A stretch of DNA of 64,000 nucleotides from Demequina sp. (GCF_016278775.1 NZ_JADQBF010000004.1:1-64000), one strand, 5' to 3'; positions 9,452-18,588 are shown, counted from the first letter of the stretch. Numbers and translations: made by a program. Notes: generated from the letters alone by a model not told the origin.

Positions 9452-10102
9452 ATGGCCACGAAGACTCAACTGAGGGCTTTCGGTATCGCGGGAGCGGCAG
9501 CGCTCGGTCTGGCGGGGTGCGCCACGTCTGGTTCGGACGACGCGCAGCGAACCATCGCGACCGACGGCGCTTACGTCGAGATTGACGGTCCATGGGAGCC
9601 GGACTTTGCCACGACCGTCGCCGCGTCGGACGTGACGGTGGTGATGGAGCCCGTCAGCGTCGGCGAACCCGTGCTGGACTACGGAACCGAGCCAGAGACG
9701 GGCGAGATCATCGAGGACGAGGGTGCCCAGGGCCTCCCCGTGACGATCAACACCTTCCGTGTGACCGACGTGGTCGACGGCGAGGCGCTGGAGCCGGGCG
9801 ATGAGATCGTGGTGGTGCTCACCGCGTGGGACTACGGCGCACTCAGCGAGGCGGGGCTGAGCGGTCTCACAGACGAGACCGTGCTGTTGGCCGCGCTCAC
9901 GCACGAAGACGCTGGCGGAACCTACCTTCTCGACGGCGACTACTACACCCCCACCGGGATGTTCAACGGAGTCATCGAGATCAGCGGTGATGCGCTAGTG
10001 CCGTGGGACTCCAAGCTAGCGACCATCGCAGGTACACCCGTTGACGAGCTGTCCACGTCACAGGCGGTGGACCTGCTGCGATCGGGGGCTGGCTCCGAGT
10101 AG
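9452..10102 (+). CDS. Putative lipoprotein of unknown function
   Basis: MATKTQLRAFGIAGAAALGLAGC lipobox; AAAGGGGA SD upstream; acidic secreted domain. Confidence 0.78.
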   Translation: MATKTQLRAFGIAGAAALGLAGCATSGSDDAQRTIATDGAYVEIDGPWEPDFATTVAASDVTVVMEPVSVGEPVLDYGTEPETGEIIEDEGAQGLPVTINTFRVTDVVDGEALEPGDEIVVVLTAWDYGALSEAGLSGLTDETVLLAALTHEDAGGTYLLDGDYYTPTGMFNGVIEISGDALVPWDSKLATIAGTPVDELSTSQAVDLLRSGAGSE

Positions 10103-10103
10103 T

Positions 10104-10135
10104 GCCGTCGGGAACAGGGGCCGTCGGGAACAGGG
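10104..10135. repeat. Perfect 2 x 16-bp tandem direct repeat
   Basis: gccgtcgggaacaggg at 10104-10119 and 10120-10135, between lipoprotein gene and heliorhodopsin. Confidence 0.95.
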
Positions 10136-10197
10136 CGCCGCCCCGCCGTGTTGGAGCAATCAGTACTCCACTTCACCGCTCAACGACGAGGGACCCC

Positions 10198-10956
10198 ATG
10201 GACACCGCTCTTGCCAAGCTCCGCCCGTTCAACCTGGTAGCAGGGCTGCTTCACCTCGCGTCGTTCGTCGCGATCCTGTTGCTCGCAAACGACGCCTCGC
10301 TGCCAGTGCGCGCCACATACCTCAACGGCCCGCCAGGTTCGGATGCGTTCGGCGAACCCGTGTCGCTGTTCTCCATCAACATCGCTCACGCGGTCGCTGG
10401 CTTCCTGGTGATCTCCGCGCTGTTCCACTTCCTGGTGATCTCCCCCGCTTTCTTCCCGCGCTACACGGCGGGGCTACGGGAGAACCGCAACACGTTCAGG
10501 TGGGTGGAGTACTCGCTCTCCTCGTCCATCATGATCGTGCTGATTCTGCAGCTCAACGGCATCTCGGAGTTCGCCGCGCTCGCCGGGCTGTTCACCGTCA
10601 ACGCCAGCATGATCCTGTTCGGCTGGCTCCAGGAGCGCTACACCACCCCCGGCGACGGCGACCTGTTGCCCTTCATCTTCGGCTCCATGGTCGGCATCGT
10701 CCCGTGGCTCATCATCGCCATCAACCTGATCGGGCCAGGCAACACGAGCGACGCCGCGGCGCCCGGCTTTGTGTACGGCATCATCGTGTCGCTGTTCGTG
10801 TTCTTCAACGCGTTCGCCGTGGTGCAGTGGCTGCAGTACCGAGCCAAGGGCAAGTGGGCCGACTACCTGCGCGGGGAGCGCACCTACATCGTGCTCAGCC
10901 TGGTCGCCAAGTCGGCGCTCGCATGGCAGGTCTTCGCGGGGGCGCTCGCCACTTAG
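10198..10956 (+). CDS. Heliorhodopsin
   Basis: 252 aa, seven hydrophobic segments; RWVEYSLSSSIMIVLI (Glu104 counterion), NASMILFGWLQERYTTPGDGDLLPF, AAPGFVYGIIVSLFVFFNAFAVVQWLQY, YIVLSLVAKSALAWQVF (Lys238); E-K spacing 134 as in HeR 48C12 (E107/K241). Confidence 0.96.
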   Translation: MDTALAKLRPFNLVAGLLHLASFVAILLLANDASLPVRATYLNGPPGSDAFGEPVSLFSINIAHAVAGFLVISALFHFLVISPAFFPRYTAGLRENRNTFRWVEYSLSSSIMIVLILQLNGISEFAALAGLFTVNASMILFGWLQERYTTPGDGDLLPFIFGSMVGIVPWLIIAINLIGPGNTSDAAAPGFVYGIIVSLFVFFNAFAVVQWLQYRAKGKWADYLRGERTYIVLSLVAKSALAWQVFAGALAT

Positions 10957-11579
10957 CGGGCAGCGCGCCGCAGGGCCTCTTCGAACGTCTGGACCGGCTG
11001 CGCGCCGGAGACGGCGAACGTGCGGTCGAACACGAAGAACGGCACGCCAGTCGCGCCCAGCGCGGCCGCCTCGTTGATGTCAGCCTGGACCGCGTCGTCG
11101 TACTGGTTGGTCACGAGCATGGCCCGCACCTCGTCGGCGTTAAGGCCAACCTCGGCGGCGAAGCCAGCCAGCGCGTCGGCGTCGTCCACGATGGCTCCCT
11201 CGGTGAACTGCGCCCTCATGAGGCGGTCCTTCATCTGGTTGCCGAGCCCGCGCTCCTGTGCGAAGTGGATGACGCGGTGGGCATCACGCGTGTTCGCCTG
11301 GATGTAGAGGTCAAAGCGATACTCGAGACCCTCCGCGGCGCCCAGGTCGATGAGCCGCTGGTTCATCTGCTGAATCTGCTCCGGCGGGGCGTTGAACTTC
11401 TTGCCAAGCGCCTCGGCGTGAGGCGTGTGCTGGCCGTGCGGGATCGTGGGGTCCAGTTGGAAACTGTGCCACGTGACGGCCACATCCTCGCCGGACGCCG
11501 CTATCGCAGTCTCCAAGCGGTGCTTTCCCAGGTAGCACCACGGGCACGCCACATCCGACCAGACGTCGACGGAAATCAC
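10953..11579 (-). CDS. DsbA-family thiol oxidoreductase (FrnE-like)
   Basis: GTG start; VISVDVWSDVACPWCYLGKHRLETAI (CPWC), C-terminal GATGVPFFVFDRTFAVSGAQP; stop overlaps heliorhodopsin stop convergently. Confidence 0.92.
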   Translation of the reverse strand: MISVDVWSDVACPWCYLGKHRLETAIAASGEDVAVTWHSFQLDPTIPHGQHTPHAEALGKKFNAPPEQIQQMNQRLIDLGAAEGLEYRFDLYIQANTRDAHRVIHFAQERGLGNQMKDRLMRAQFTEGAIVDDADALAGFAAEVGLNADEVRAMLVTNQYDDAVQADINEAAALGATGVPFFVFDRTFAVSGAQPVQTFEEALRRAAR

Positions 11580-11703
11580 GGGGCTCCTCGCGCTGACGGA
11601 CCGAAAAGAGTGGAGGTCCGCCGGGGACATGGCGCACCTTCTGCCAGCCTCAACCGTGGTGCGGGGCGGGGTATTCCCGCCAGGCACCTCTTACACTCTG
11701 AGA

Positions 11704-12873
11704 ATGGACCGTTCGCAGACGCCCATCGCGCCCTTCACCCCTCCGGTCGACGCCGACGCCGTTGCCGACCTGCGCTCCCGGCTTGCCGCGACCAGGTGGC
11801 CAGACGTCCCCGCCGGCATCGGTTGGGATGCAGGCGCAGACGTCACATATCTGCGCGAACTCGCCGACTACTGGCTCCACGAGTTCGACTGGCGCGCCGC
11901 GCTTGAGCGCTTCACCCGCTTTCCCCAACTTCGCGTCGAGTTGGAGGGGCTGGGGATCCACGCGATCCACGCGCGCGGTGTGACCGAGGGCGAGGCGGCT
12001 CCCGCGCCGATGCCCCTGCTCCTCAACCACGGCTGGCCGGACTCGTCGTGGCGCTACACCAAAGTCATCCCCCTGCTGACGGACCCTGGCGCGCACGGCG
12101 CGGACCCCGCCGACGCCTTCGACGTCGTGGTCCCCGAGATGCCTGGATATGGGTGGTCGGACGTGCCGGAGGACGGCCCGCTCAACTCGATCGAGGTCGC
12201 TGGGCTGTGGGCGCGGCTCATGACTGCCTTGGGGTATCAGGAGTTCGCCACCGCAGGCGGGGACATCGGCAGCCACGTGAGCCGCTACCTCAGCCTCGAC
12301 TTCCCCGAGCGCGTGATCGCGTCGCATCGCACGGACGCCGGAATGCCCCGTTACTGGGGAGATGTCGCCGACCTCACGCAGGAAGAGCGCGACTGGCTCG
12401 CCGACGGGGCGGCTTGGTTCGCCGCCGAGGGCGCCTACGCGAACATGCACCGCACCAAGCCGCAAACCATCGCCGCCGCGCTCACCGACTCACCCATGGG
12501 CCTGGCCGCGTGGATCGTGGAGAAACTGCGCTCGTGGAGCGACTGTCACGGCAACATCGAGTCGGTGTACACCAAGGACGAGATCCTCACCCTGGTGACT
12601 CAGTACTGGATGACGGGCACCATCGGCTCGTCGATGCGGATGTATCGGGCCAACGCCGCGATCGACCCTGCTCAGCTGTCTCGCCGAGTCGAGATACCGT
12701 CGGGCTTCTCGCTGTTCCCCGCTGACATCGCCACGCCCCCGCGCGCGTGGCTGGACCGCACGGCGAACACCACATGGGCGTCCTACCCTGAACGGGGCGG
12801 CCACTTCGCTCCGTTCGAGCAGCCCGAGATCTACGCCCAGGAGCTACGCGAGTTCTTCAAGCCGTACCGCTAG
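11704..12873 (+). CDS. Epoxide hydrolase family alpha/beta hydrolase
   Basis: EHN-type N-terminus (DLRSRLAATRWPDVP), LLLNHGWPDSSWRYTKVIPLLTDP, GGDIGSHVSRYLS, YPERGGHFAPFEQPEIYAQELREFF. Confidence 0.92.
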   Translation: MDRSQTPIAPFTPPVDADAVADLRSRLAATRWPDVPAGIGWDAGADVTYLRELADYWLHEFDWRAALERFTRFPQLRVELEGLGIHAIHARGVTEGEAAPAPMPLLLNHGWPDSSWRYTKVIPLLTDPGAHGADPADAFDVVVPEMPGYGWSDVPEDGPLNSIEVAGLWARLMTALGYQEFATAGGDIGSHVSRYLSLDFPERVIASHRTDAGMPRYWGDVADLTQEERDWLADGAAWFAAEGAYANMHRTKPQTIAAALTDSPMGLAAWIVEKLRSWSDCHGNIESVYTKDEILTLVTQYWMTGTIGSSMRMYRANAAIDPAQLSRRVEIPSGFSLFPADIATPPRAWLDRTANTTWASYPERGGHFAPFEQPEIYAQELREFFKPYR

Positions 12874-12902
12874 CGAATGAGGCCGATGGCGTCGGGCGAC
12901 AC

Positions 12903-13343
12903 CTACTGGTCGAACTGCTCCTTGTACGCGGCACGCAGCCTCACCAGCGCGATGCCACGCAACTGGTCGGCAGTCTCGGCAAGCTCGGCCACGTCGTCGT
13001 GCGTCAGGCGCCGTTCGAGTTCCGCCACAATCTCTTCGCTCGCGCGCCCCGCAGCATTGATCACGAAGACGCGCCCAAAGCGCTCTTGGTAAGCGACTGC
13101 TCCAGCTGCCATGCGGCGAGCCAAGCCAGCGTCGTCCGCCCCACCGTCGGCCGCTTGCTCGCCGATGGGCGGGTGGGCGGCGAGCGCCTCGTCAATCTCG
13201 GCGGTGGTGAGCGGAGTGGCCGCTGCCACTGCCGTGCGCTCGAGCTCAAGCATGGTGCCGTAGGACTGCCCGGACAGGTCCTCTGCCCAGCGCTCAATGC
13301 GCAAGCATTCGAGCAGTTCCTCGTGGCGTGGTGTGACGGTCAT
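12903..13343 (-). CDS. uraD: 2-oxo-4-hydroxy-4-carboxy-5-ureidoimidazoline (OHCU) decarboxylase-like
   Basis: AHPPIGEQA (HPxIGE) and YQERFGRVFVINAAGRASEEIVAELERRL motifs. Confidence 0.82.
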   Translation of the reverse strand: MTVTPRHEELLECLRIERWAEDLSGQSYGTMLELERTAVAAATPLTTAEIDEALAAHPPIGEQAADGGADDAGLARRMAAGAVAYQERFGRVFVINAAGRASEEIVAELERRLTHDDVAELAETADQLRGIALVRLRAAYKEQFDQ

Positions 13344-13397
13344 ATGCCCTCCCTAGACAGACCAGTATGACGGCTGTCGGCCGGTCGGGACGAACCG

Positions 13398-14129
13398 CTA
13401 CTCGACGGAGTTCAGCGTGAGGGTGCTGAGTTTGCGCACGCCCAAGTATACGGCGCCGACGGTGGTGAGCGTGAGCATGATGAGCCCGGTGGTCATGCCC
13501 ACCTCCGAGGCGAACGCCCACTCATCGGCCTGCCTTGAGCCGAGCAGTCTCTCGCCCACCGACAGCGCCCATTGGCGCACGCTGACCGCGCGAATACCAG
13601 GCACGTAGCCGCCCAGCACGGTCTCCCACAGCAGCGCATACAGCAGACCGAACACCACGGCGTTGCGGGTGACGATGCCGAGCGTGACAAAGATCGCGGT
13701 GTAGACGATCGCGGCGAGTATGGCGGAGAGGCCATACGCGAGCGACAGTTCGCCGCCCTCGTCCCCCGCGATGGCCACCCCTGCCATGGTGGGAAGCACG
13801 GCGAACACGAACACGGCAGCGAAGCCCACAGCCAGCTTCGAGAACAGGATCACCCTGCGCTTGAGCGGCTTGGCGAGCATGTACACGATCGAGCCGTCGT
13901 CAATCTCCGCGCCGATCACGCCGGTAGCGACCAGCAGGCACATGAGCGGCAACAGGGTGCCCATCGAGAAGTTGTTGGCCAGGATGCTCGAGGCCTCCGG
14001 CGAGGCGTCGGACGCCCACCGCGTGAGCCCAGCAAGCCCGAGCAACAGCAACGGCAGGATCACCAGGAGCAGCGCCCTGCGCCTGCCCAGCAGGCCGCGA
14101 GCGGTGAGTTTCATGACGGTGACGTTCAT
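13398..14129 (-). CDS. ABC-2 type transporter permease
   Basis: Six hydrophobic segments; downstream of ABC ATPase gene. Confidence 0.82.
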   Translation of the reverse strand: MNVTVMKLTARGLLGRRRALLLVILPLLLLGLAGLTRWASDASPEASSILANNFSMGTLLPLMCLLVATGVIGAEIDDGSIVYMLAKPLKRRVILFSKLAVGFAAVFVFAVLPTMAGVAIAGDEGGELSLAYGLSAILAAIVYTAIFVTLGIVTRNAVVFGLLYALLWETVLGGYVPGIRAVSVRQWALSVGERLLGSRQADEWAFASEVGMTTGLIMLTLTTVGAVYLGVRKLSTLTLNSVE

Positions 14130-14154
14130 CGTGATAGCCCCAATCCGTGCGCGG

Positions 14155-15066
14155 TCATCGCGCTACCAAGTACGCGAACACGCTTTCGAGCGACTCGTCC
14201 GCTGGCGTGACCTCGAGCAGACGCACGTCGCCATCACGGGCGAGCCTTGGCAGCGCCTGGACAAACCTTCCGAAGTCGGAGGCCTGCACCGCGAGCGCCC
14301 CTGAGGACACATCGACACTGTCGGCAGAGCCGTCCGCGATGATGGCGGCCGCGAGCCCGCGGTCGTCGCTCGATCGGATCGTGTACTGGTGCGGACGCTG
14401 AGTCATGAGCTTGCGGATGCGTCGGAAGTCCCCTGACGCCGCGTGCCTGCCAGCCACCACCACCTCGATGGTGCCAGCGATCTGCTCCACCTCTTCAAGG
14501 ATGTGACTGCTGAACAGCACGGTGCGACCCTGAGTCGCGAGCGACTGCAGCAGCTCCATGAGGTGCATGCGTTGGCGCGGGTCCATACCGTTGAAGGGCT
14601 CGTCGAGCAGCAGCACCTTGGGGTCGTGAACCAGAGAGGTCGCCATCTTGATGCGTTGCTTCATGCCCTTGGAGTAGCCGGAGATGTCGCGATCCTTCGC
14701 GTCCATCATGTCCACCTGCTCCACGGCGGCGCGGGCCGCGCCCACAGGGTCCGCGAGTCCGTGCAGCCTTGCGTTGGCGAGCACAAACTCCCACCCAGTG
14801 ACCATGTCGTACATCGCCTCCGTCTCCGGCACCAGGCCGATGGAGCGGTACGCCTCGGTGTTGCGCCAGACGGGCTCGCCGTCAAGCGTGACGGTGCCAG
14901 ACGACGGCGGCAGGAAGCCGCCCATCATCGAGATGAGCGTCGACTTGCCAGCGCCGTTGGGCCCCAAGAGGCCGGTGACGCCTGGGCCCACGGTCATGGT
15001 GACGTCGTTGACGGCCACCACATCCCCGTACCAGCGCGAGACGCCCGTCAGTTGGAGCGTGCTCAT
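14155..15066 (-). CDS. ABC transporter ATP-binding protein
   Basis: MSTLQLTGVSRWYGDVVAVNDVTMTVGPGVTGLLGPNGAGKSTLI; Walker B VLLLDEPFNGMDP; start overlaps upstream stop. Confidence 0.95.
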   Translation of the reverse strand: MSTLQLTGVSRWYGDVVAVNDVTMTVGPGVTGLLGPNGAGKSTLISMMGGFLPPSSGTVTLDGEPVWRNTEAYRSIGLVPETEAMYDMVTGWEFVLANARLHGLADPVGAARAAVEQVDMMDAKDRDISGYSKGMKQRIKMATSLVHDPKVLLLDEPFNGMDPRQRMHLMELLQSLATQGRTVLFSSHILEEVEQIAGTIEVVVAGRHAASGDFRRIRKLMTQRPHQYTIRSSDDRGLAAAIIADGSADSVDVSSGALAVQASDFGRFVQALPRLARDGDVRLLEVTPADESLESVFAYLVAR

Positions 15067-15986
15067 GCCACACCGACCTTCCTGTAGCGGCGCATCAACA
15101 GGCCGATGCCTCCGGCGACCACGACGATGACGGCGGCGGTGAACGCCACGCCTCCCGTGAAGCCGAGAGTGACCTCCCGACCGAAGGCGGAGTCGACCCC
15201 GAACCACAGCACCGCGATCCCGTCCACAAGGCCGTACGGGTCGAGGGCGCCAACATAGTTGCCCAGGGTCTCGTTGCCGTTGTAGATCAGCAATTCCGAG
15301 GCGACGGCTGCGACGCCTGCGACCACGGCCAACACGGTGATGATCGCCGCCACGCCAAGTCCCCTCCGGGGAGTGGCCGCCGCGATGACGAGACCAATCG
15401 ACGTCAACACGAGCGCGTATAGCACCGACACCGCGAGACCCTGCAGGTACCCGGTGATTTGCGCTCCCACTGCCAACTTGGCCAGCAGCGCGCCCACAAA
15501 GAGCAGCGTCTCGGCTGCGGCCAGAATCGCGAACAGGGCAAGCGCCAGGCCCGCGAACTTGGCGAACACGTAATCGTTGCGACGCATCGGCCGCGACAGG
15601 TACAGCGGCATCACTCCGTGGCGCAAGTCGCGTGACACGCAATACGGCGCTCGGCTGGCGACGAAGAGGGACACGATCAACGACAAGGCTTGCGGGTACG
15701 CGGTGTACGACAACGGGAGTTCGTCGAGGCCAAGAAGCACCGCGATGAGGGCAAAAATCAGCGGTGGAGCGAACAGGATCCCGACGAGCACCCACGGCAT
15801 GATCTTGGCCTTCGCTGGGCGTCCGAGGCCGAAGACGCCCCTGAACGTCTCGACCAGCAGGGACCGCACGATCCAGCCGCGGCCGAGGCGCTCACCGTCG
15901 TAGTGGCGGAAGCCGATGTCGTGAATCACGCCGTGCGACTGCGCGGCGGCGGGAGCGGCGTCTGGCACCGCAGAGTTCTCAGCCAT
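15063..15986 (-). CDS. ABC-2 type transporter permease
   Basis: MAENSAVPDAAPAAAQSHGVIHDIGFRHYDGERLGRGWIVRSLL...; multi-TM. Confidence 0.82.
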   Translation of the reverse strand: MAENSAVPDAAPAAAQSHGVIHDIGFRHYDGERLGRGWIVRSLLVETFRGVFGLGRPAKAKIMPWVLVGILFAPPLIFALIAVLLGLDELPLSYTAYPQALSLIVSLFVASRAPYCVSRDLRHGVMPLYLSRPMRRNDYVFAKFAGLALALFAILAAAETLLFVGALLAKLAVGAQITGYLQGLAVSVLYALVLTSIGLVIAAATPRRGLGVAAIITVLAVVAGVAAVASELLIYNGNETLGNYVGALDPYGLVDGIAVLWFGVDSAFGREVTLGFTGGVAFTAAVIVVVAGGIGLLMRRYRKVGVA

Positions 15987-16899
15987 GGAGCGCCTCCTGC
16001 TGGGTGGCAAACATCTCGGATAGGTGGTGACGTCCGTGCTGCATGCGGATCAGCCCGACCTCGAGGTCGACCACCACGCCTCGCACGTCGTCGAGCACTC
16101 GCTCGTCGTTGATAGCGACCGCGAAACTGTTGGGCTGGGCGCCGGTCGTCACGGTGGCGCCCATGGCCTGCAGCCTGTCGACCGCCTCTGGCCCGCGGTC
16201 GGTCACCTCGACCAGCACCACGCCGCTGAAGTCCGTCGCGGCGGCTGTGGAGGTGGAGTGCTGGAGCACGCCGCCCTCGATCGACACGATGTGGTCGGAT
16301 ATCCGCTCCAACTCGCCAAGCAGGTGAGAGGTCACCACCACGGAGATGTTGAAGTCGGCGCTGACGCGCCTGATGAGTTCGAGCATGTCATCACGGCCAG
16401 CGGGGTCGAGCCCGTTGGTCGGCTCATCGAGCAACACCAGTTTGGGATCGTGCACGAGCGCCTGAGCCAGCTTCACGCGCTGGCGCATGCCGGTCGAGTA
16501 GCCGCCGATGGGACGGTAGCGCTCCTCGTAGAGCCCCACGTGCCTGAGAGTGTCCGCGGTGCGCTCGCGCGCCACGCTTGTGGGCAGACCGGACATGCGC
16601 GCCATGTGGACGATGAACTCGGTGGCCGAGACATCGGGCGGCAGGCACTCGCTTTCCGGCATGTAGCCGACAATCTCGCGAATCTTGAGTCCGTCGGTGA
16701 GGCTGTTCATCCCGAGGATGGTGGCGGACCCTGAGGTGGGCGGCAGCAGCCCCAAGAGAATCTTGATGAGGGTCGACTTGCCGGCACCGTTGGCGCCGAC
16801 GAGGCCCACCACTCCGGTGGGCATCTCGACGGTGAGCTGCGACAGCGCGGTCACGGGGCCGAAGACCCTCGTGAGGCCTTGCGTGGCGATAGCGGGCAT
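15979..16899 (-). CDS. ABC transporter ATP-binding protein
   Basis: VVGLVGANGAGKSTLIKILLGLL; YSTGMRQRVKLAQALVHDPKLVLLDEPTNGLDP. Confidence 0.95.
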   Translation of the reverse strand: MPAIATQGLTRVFGPVTALSQLTVEMPTGVVGLVGANGAGKSTLIKILLGLLPPTSGSATILGMNSLTDGLKIREIVGYMPESECLPPDVSATEFIVHMARMSGLPTSVARERTADTLRHVGLYEERYRPIGGYSTGMRQRVKLAQALVHDPKLVLLDEPTNGLDPAGRDDMLELIRRVSADFNISVVVTSHLLGELERISDHIVSIEGGVLQHSTSTAAATDFSGVVLVEVTDRGPEAVDRLQAMGATVTTGAQPNSFAVAINDERVLDDVRGVVVDLEVGLIRMQHGRHHLSEMFATQQEALHG

Positions 16900-16914
16900 G
16901 CACCGAACCTACAG

Positions 16915-18588
16915 TCACGCTCGCGCTGGGGGCGTCGTTCTGTCGGATGAGCGCGCCCCTGAACCGCCGTCAGGGACAACCCTGGGGCTGTGTGGGGTGA
17001 CACCTACCAGGGCCTGCCACTCGAGTGCCAGGTCGATCAGCGCCAGGTCCGATCCACGAGGCCCCACGAGGCACACCCCCACCGGCCCTGCGTCGGTCCA
17101 GGCGAGCGGCACCGAGAGCGCGGGCCTGCCCGTCAGGCCCGCCACCGACGTCATGCCTAGGGTCGCCTCGCGCAACACGTCGAGCCGCTCGTGGCCCAGG
17201 TTCACTCGTGGCGCGGCCGACGCTGCGGACGGCAGTACCAGTACGTCGTCGCCGAGAGCGTCGTCGATCCAGGCGGCCAGCCGAGAAACCTCTTCCAGTC
17301 CAGCCCTCTCGCGGTCGGGCGTGACGGCTTGCGCCCACGCGAAGCGCGCCTCCACGTCGGGCGCGAGCGCACCGGGGTGGGCCTCGACCCACGCTCCGTG
17401 AGACCGCCACGCTTCGGCGCTCTGGGTGACGCGAAAGGCCTCGAACAACTCGCGAGAGTTCGGCAGGTCCACCACGCCTGGGCCGCCATCCCCCACCACC
17501 GCGGTCACGACGGCACTCACCGCCTCCCGCGCGGCATCCGTCGCGACGGCGTCTATCACCGGGGAAGCGACCACGCGCCTCGTGGTCACGATGCCACTCG
17601 GCACCCCATCGGGCGCGCCAGAGAGACCGACGGCCGCGACATCGCGCATCGTCCCGCCATCGCGCGTCAGCCAACCCACCGTGTCGTAGCGCGGCGCCAG
17701 CGGCGCCACGCCTTCGAGCGACACCGCCCCGTGCGTCGTCCGTAGTCCCCATAGTCCCTGGTAGGAGGCCGGTACTCGGATTGAGCCTGCCGTGTCGCTG
17801 CCCACGCCGATGCTCGCTTGACCGAGCGCCACGGCGCTTGCTGGGCCTGAGGAGGAGCCGCCGGGGATCGCCCCACGGACCGCGGGGTTGGGCGGCGTGC
17901 CGTAGTCGGGGTTCAGTCCCGCGATCGAATAGGCAAATTGGTCGCTCTGGGCAATGCCCACCACGTCGGCACCGGCGTCGAGAAGAATCTGGACGGCGGG
18001 AGCGGTGGCCACCTCAACCGGGGCCTCGGCAAGGTACGCGCGCGATCCGACGCCAACGCGCTGTCCCGCGATGGCAAACAGGTCCTTCACCGCGACCGTG
18101 TGTCCCGCCAGTGGACCGTGCGTCGCGCCGAGGACCAGCGGCGAACCGACCACGCGCCACACCCTAGAATCGGTTGCCCGGCTCGGTGCGGTCACGTGGG
18201 AGGCGCGCACCAGCCAGCGTCCGGAACTGCTGTTCCACAGTTGGGTGACGATGCCGCAGCCACCGGACACTGGTGCGTTGACGGAGACCACCAGCCAATC
18301 CTCTCCAGCGAGCAAGAGCCGCAACTGCACGATCGTCCTGGGCTCCATGGCCCCGCGAGAGCCGCGGAACACCGCGATGGCGTCATGCCCCACCAGCAAG
18401 CCGTCTGCGTCAATGCGCAGGGTGTCGGCACTGGGGACGAAGAAGTCGGACAGCGTCGCGAGGTCATCGGCCGCGCGCGCCGACTCGTACGCGAGCACGG
18501 CCTCCACCAGGCCCGCAGGGGCGCGGACGCCGCCCTCGATGTGAACCTCGGGGCGGCCCAAGGCGCCGGCGTCGTACACGTCAACCAT
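16915..18588 (-). CDS. AtzH-like domain / amidase fusion protein
   Basis: N-terminal AtzH-like domain (EAVLAYESARAADDLATLSDFFV...LRIDADGLLVGHDAIAVFRGSRG...RTIVQLRLL) then amidase signature (AVKDLFAIAGQRVGVGS; IPGGSSSGPASAVALGQASIGVGSDTAGSIRVPASYQGLWGLRTTHG). Confidence 0.88.
   Translation of the reverse strand: MVDVYDAGALGRPEVHIEGGVRAPAGLVEAVLAYESARAADDLATLSDFFVPSADTLRIDADGLLVGHDAIAVFRGSRGAMEPRTIVQLRLLLAGEDWLVVSVNAPVSGGCGIVTQLWNSSSGRWLVRASHVTAPSRATDSRVWRVVGSPLVLGATHGPLAGHTVAVKDLFAIAGQRVGVGSRAYLAEAPVEVATAPAVQILLDAGADVVGIAQSDQFAYSIAGLNPDYGTPPNPAVRGAIPGGSSSGPASAVALGQASIGVGSDTAGSIRVPASYQGLWGLRTTHGAVSLEGVAPLAPRYDTVGWLTRDGGTMRDVAAVGLSGAPDGVPSGIVTTRRVVASPVIDAVATDAAREAVSAVVTAVVGDGGPGVVDLPNSRELFEAFRVTQSAEAWRSHGAWVEAHPGALAPDVEARFAWAQAVTPDRERAGLEEVSRLAAWIDDALGDDVLVLPSAASAAPRVNLGHERLDVLREATLGMTSVAGLTGRPALSVPLAWTDAGPVGVCLVGPRGSDLALIDLALEWQALVGVTPHSPRVVPDGGSGARSSDRTTPPARA

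Noticed and set aside
10041-11906. 621-aa plus-strand ORF spanning the heliorhodopsin region in another frame
   Set aside because: Out-of-frame Arg/His-rich translation overlapping heliorhodopsin and DsbA-like genes.
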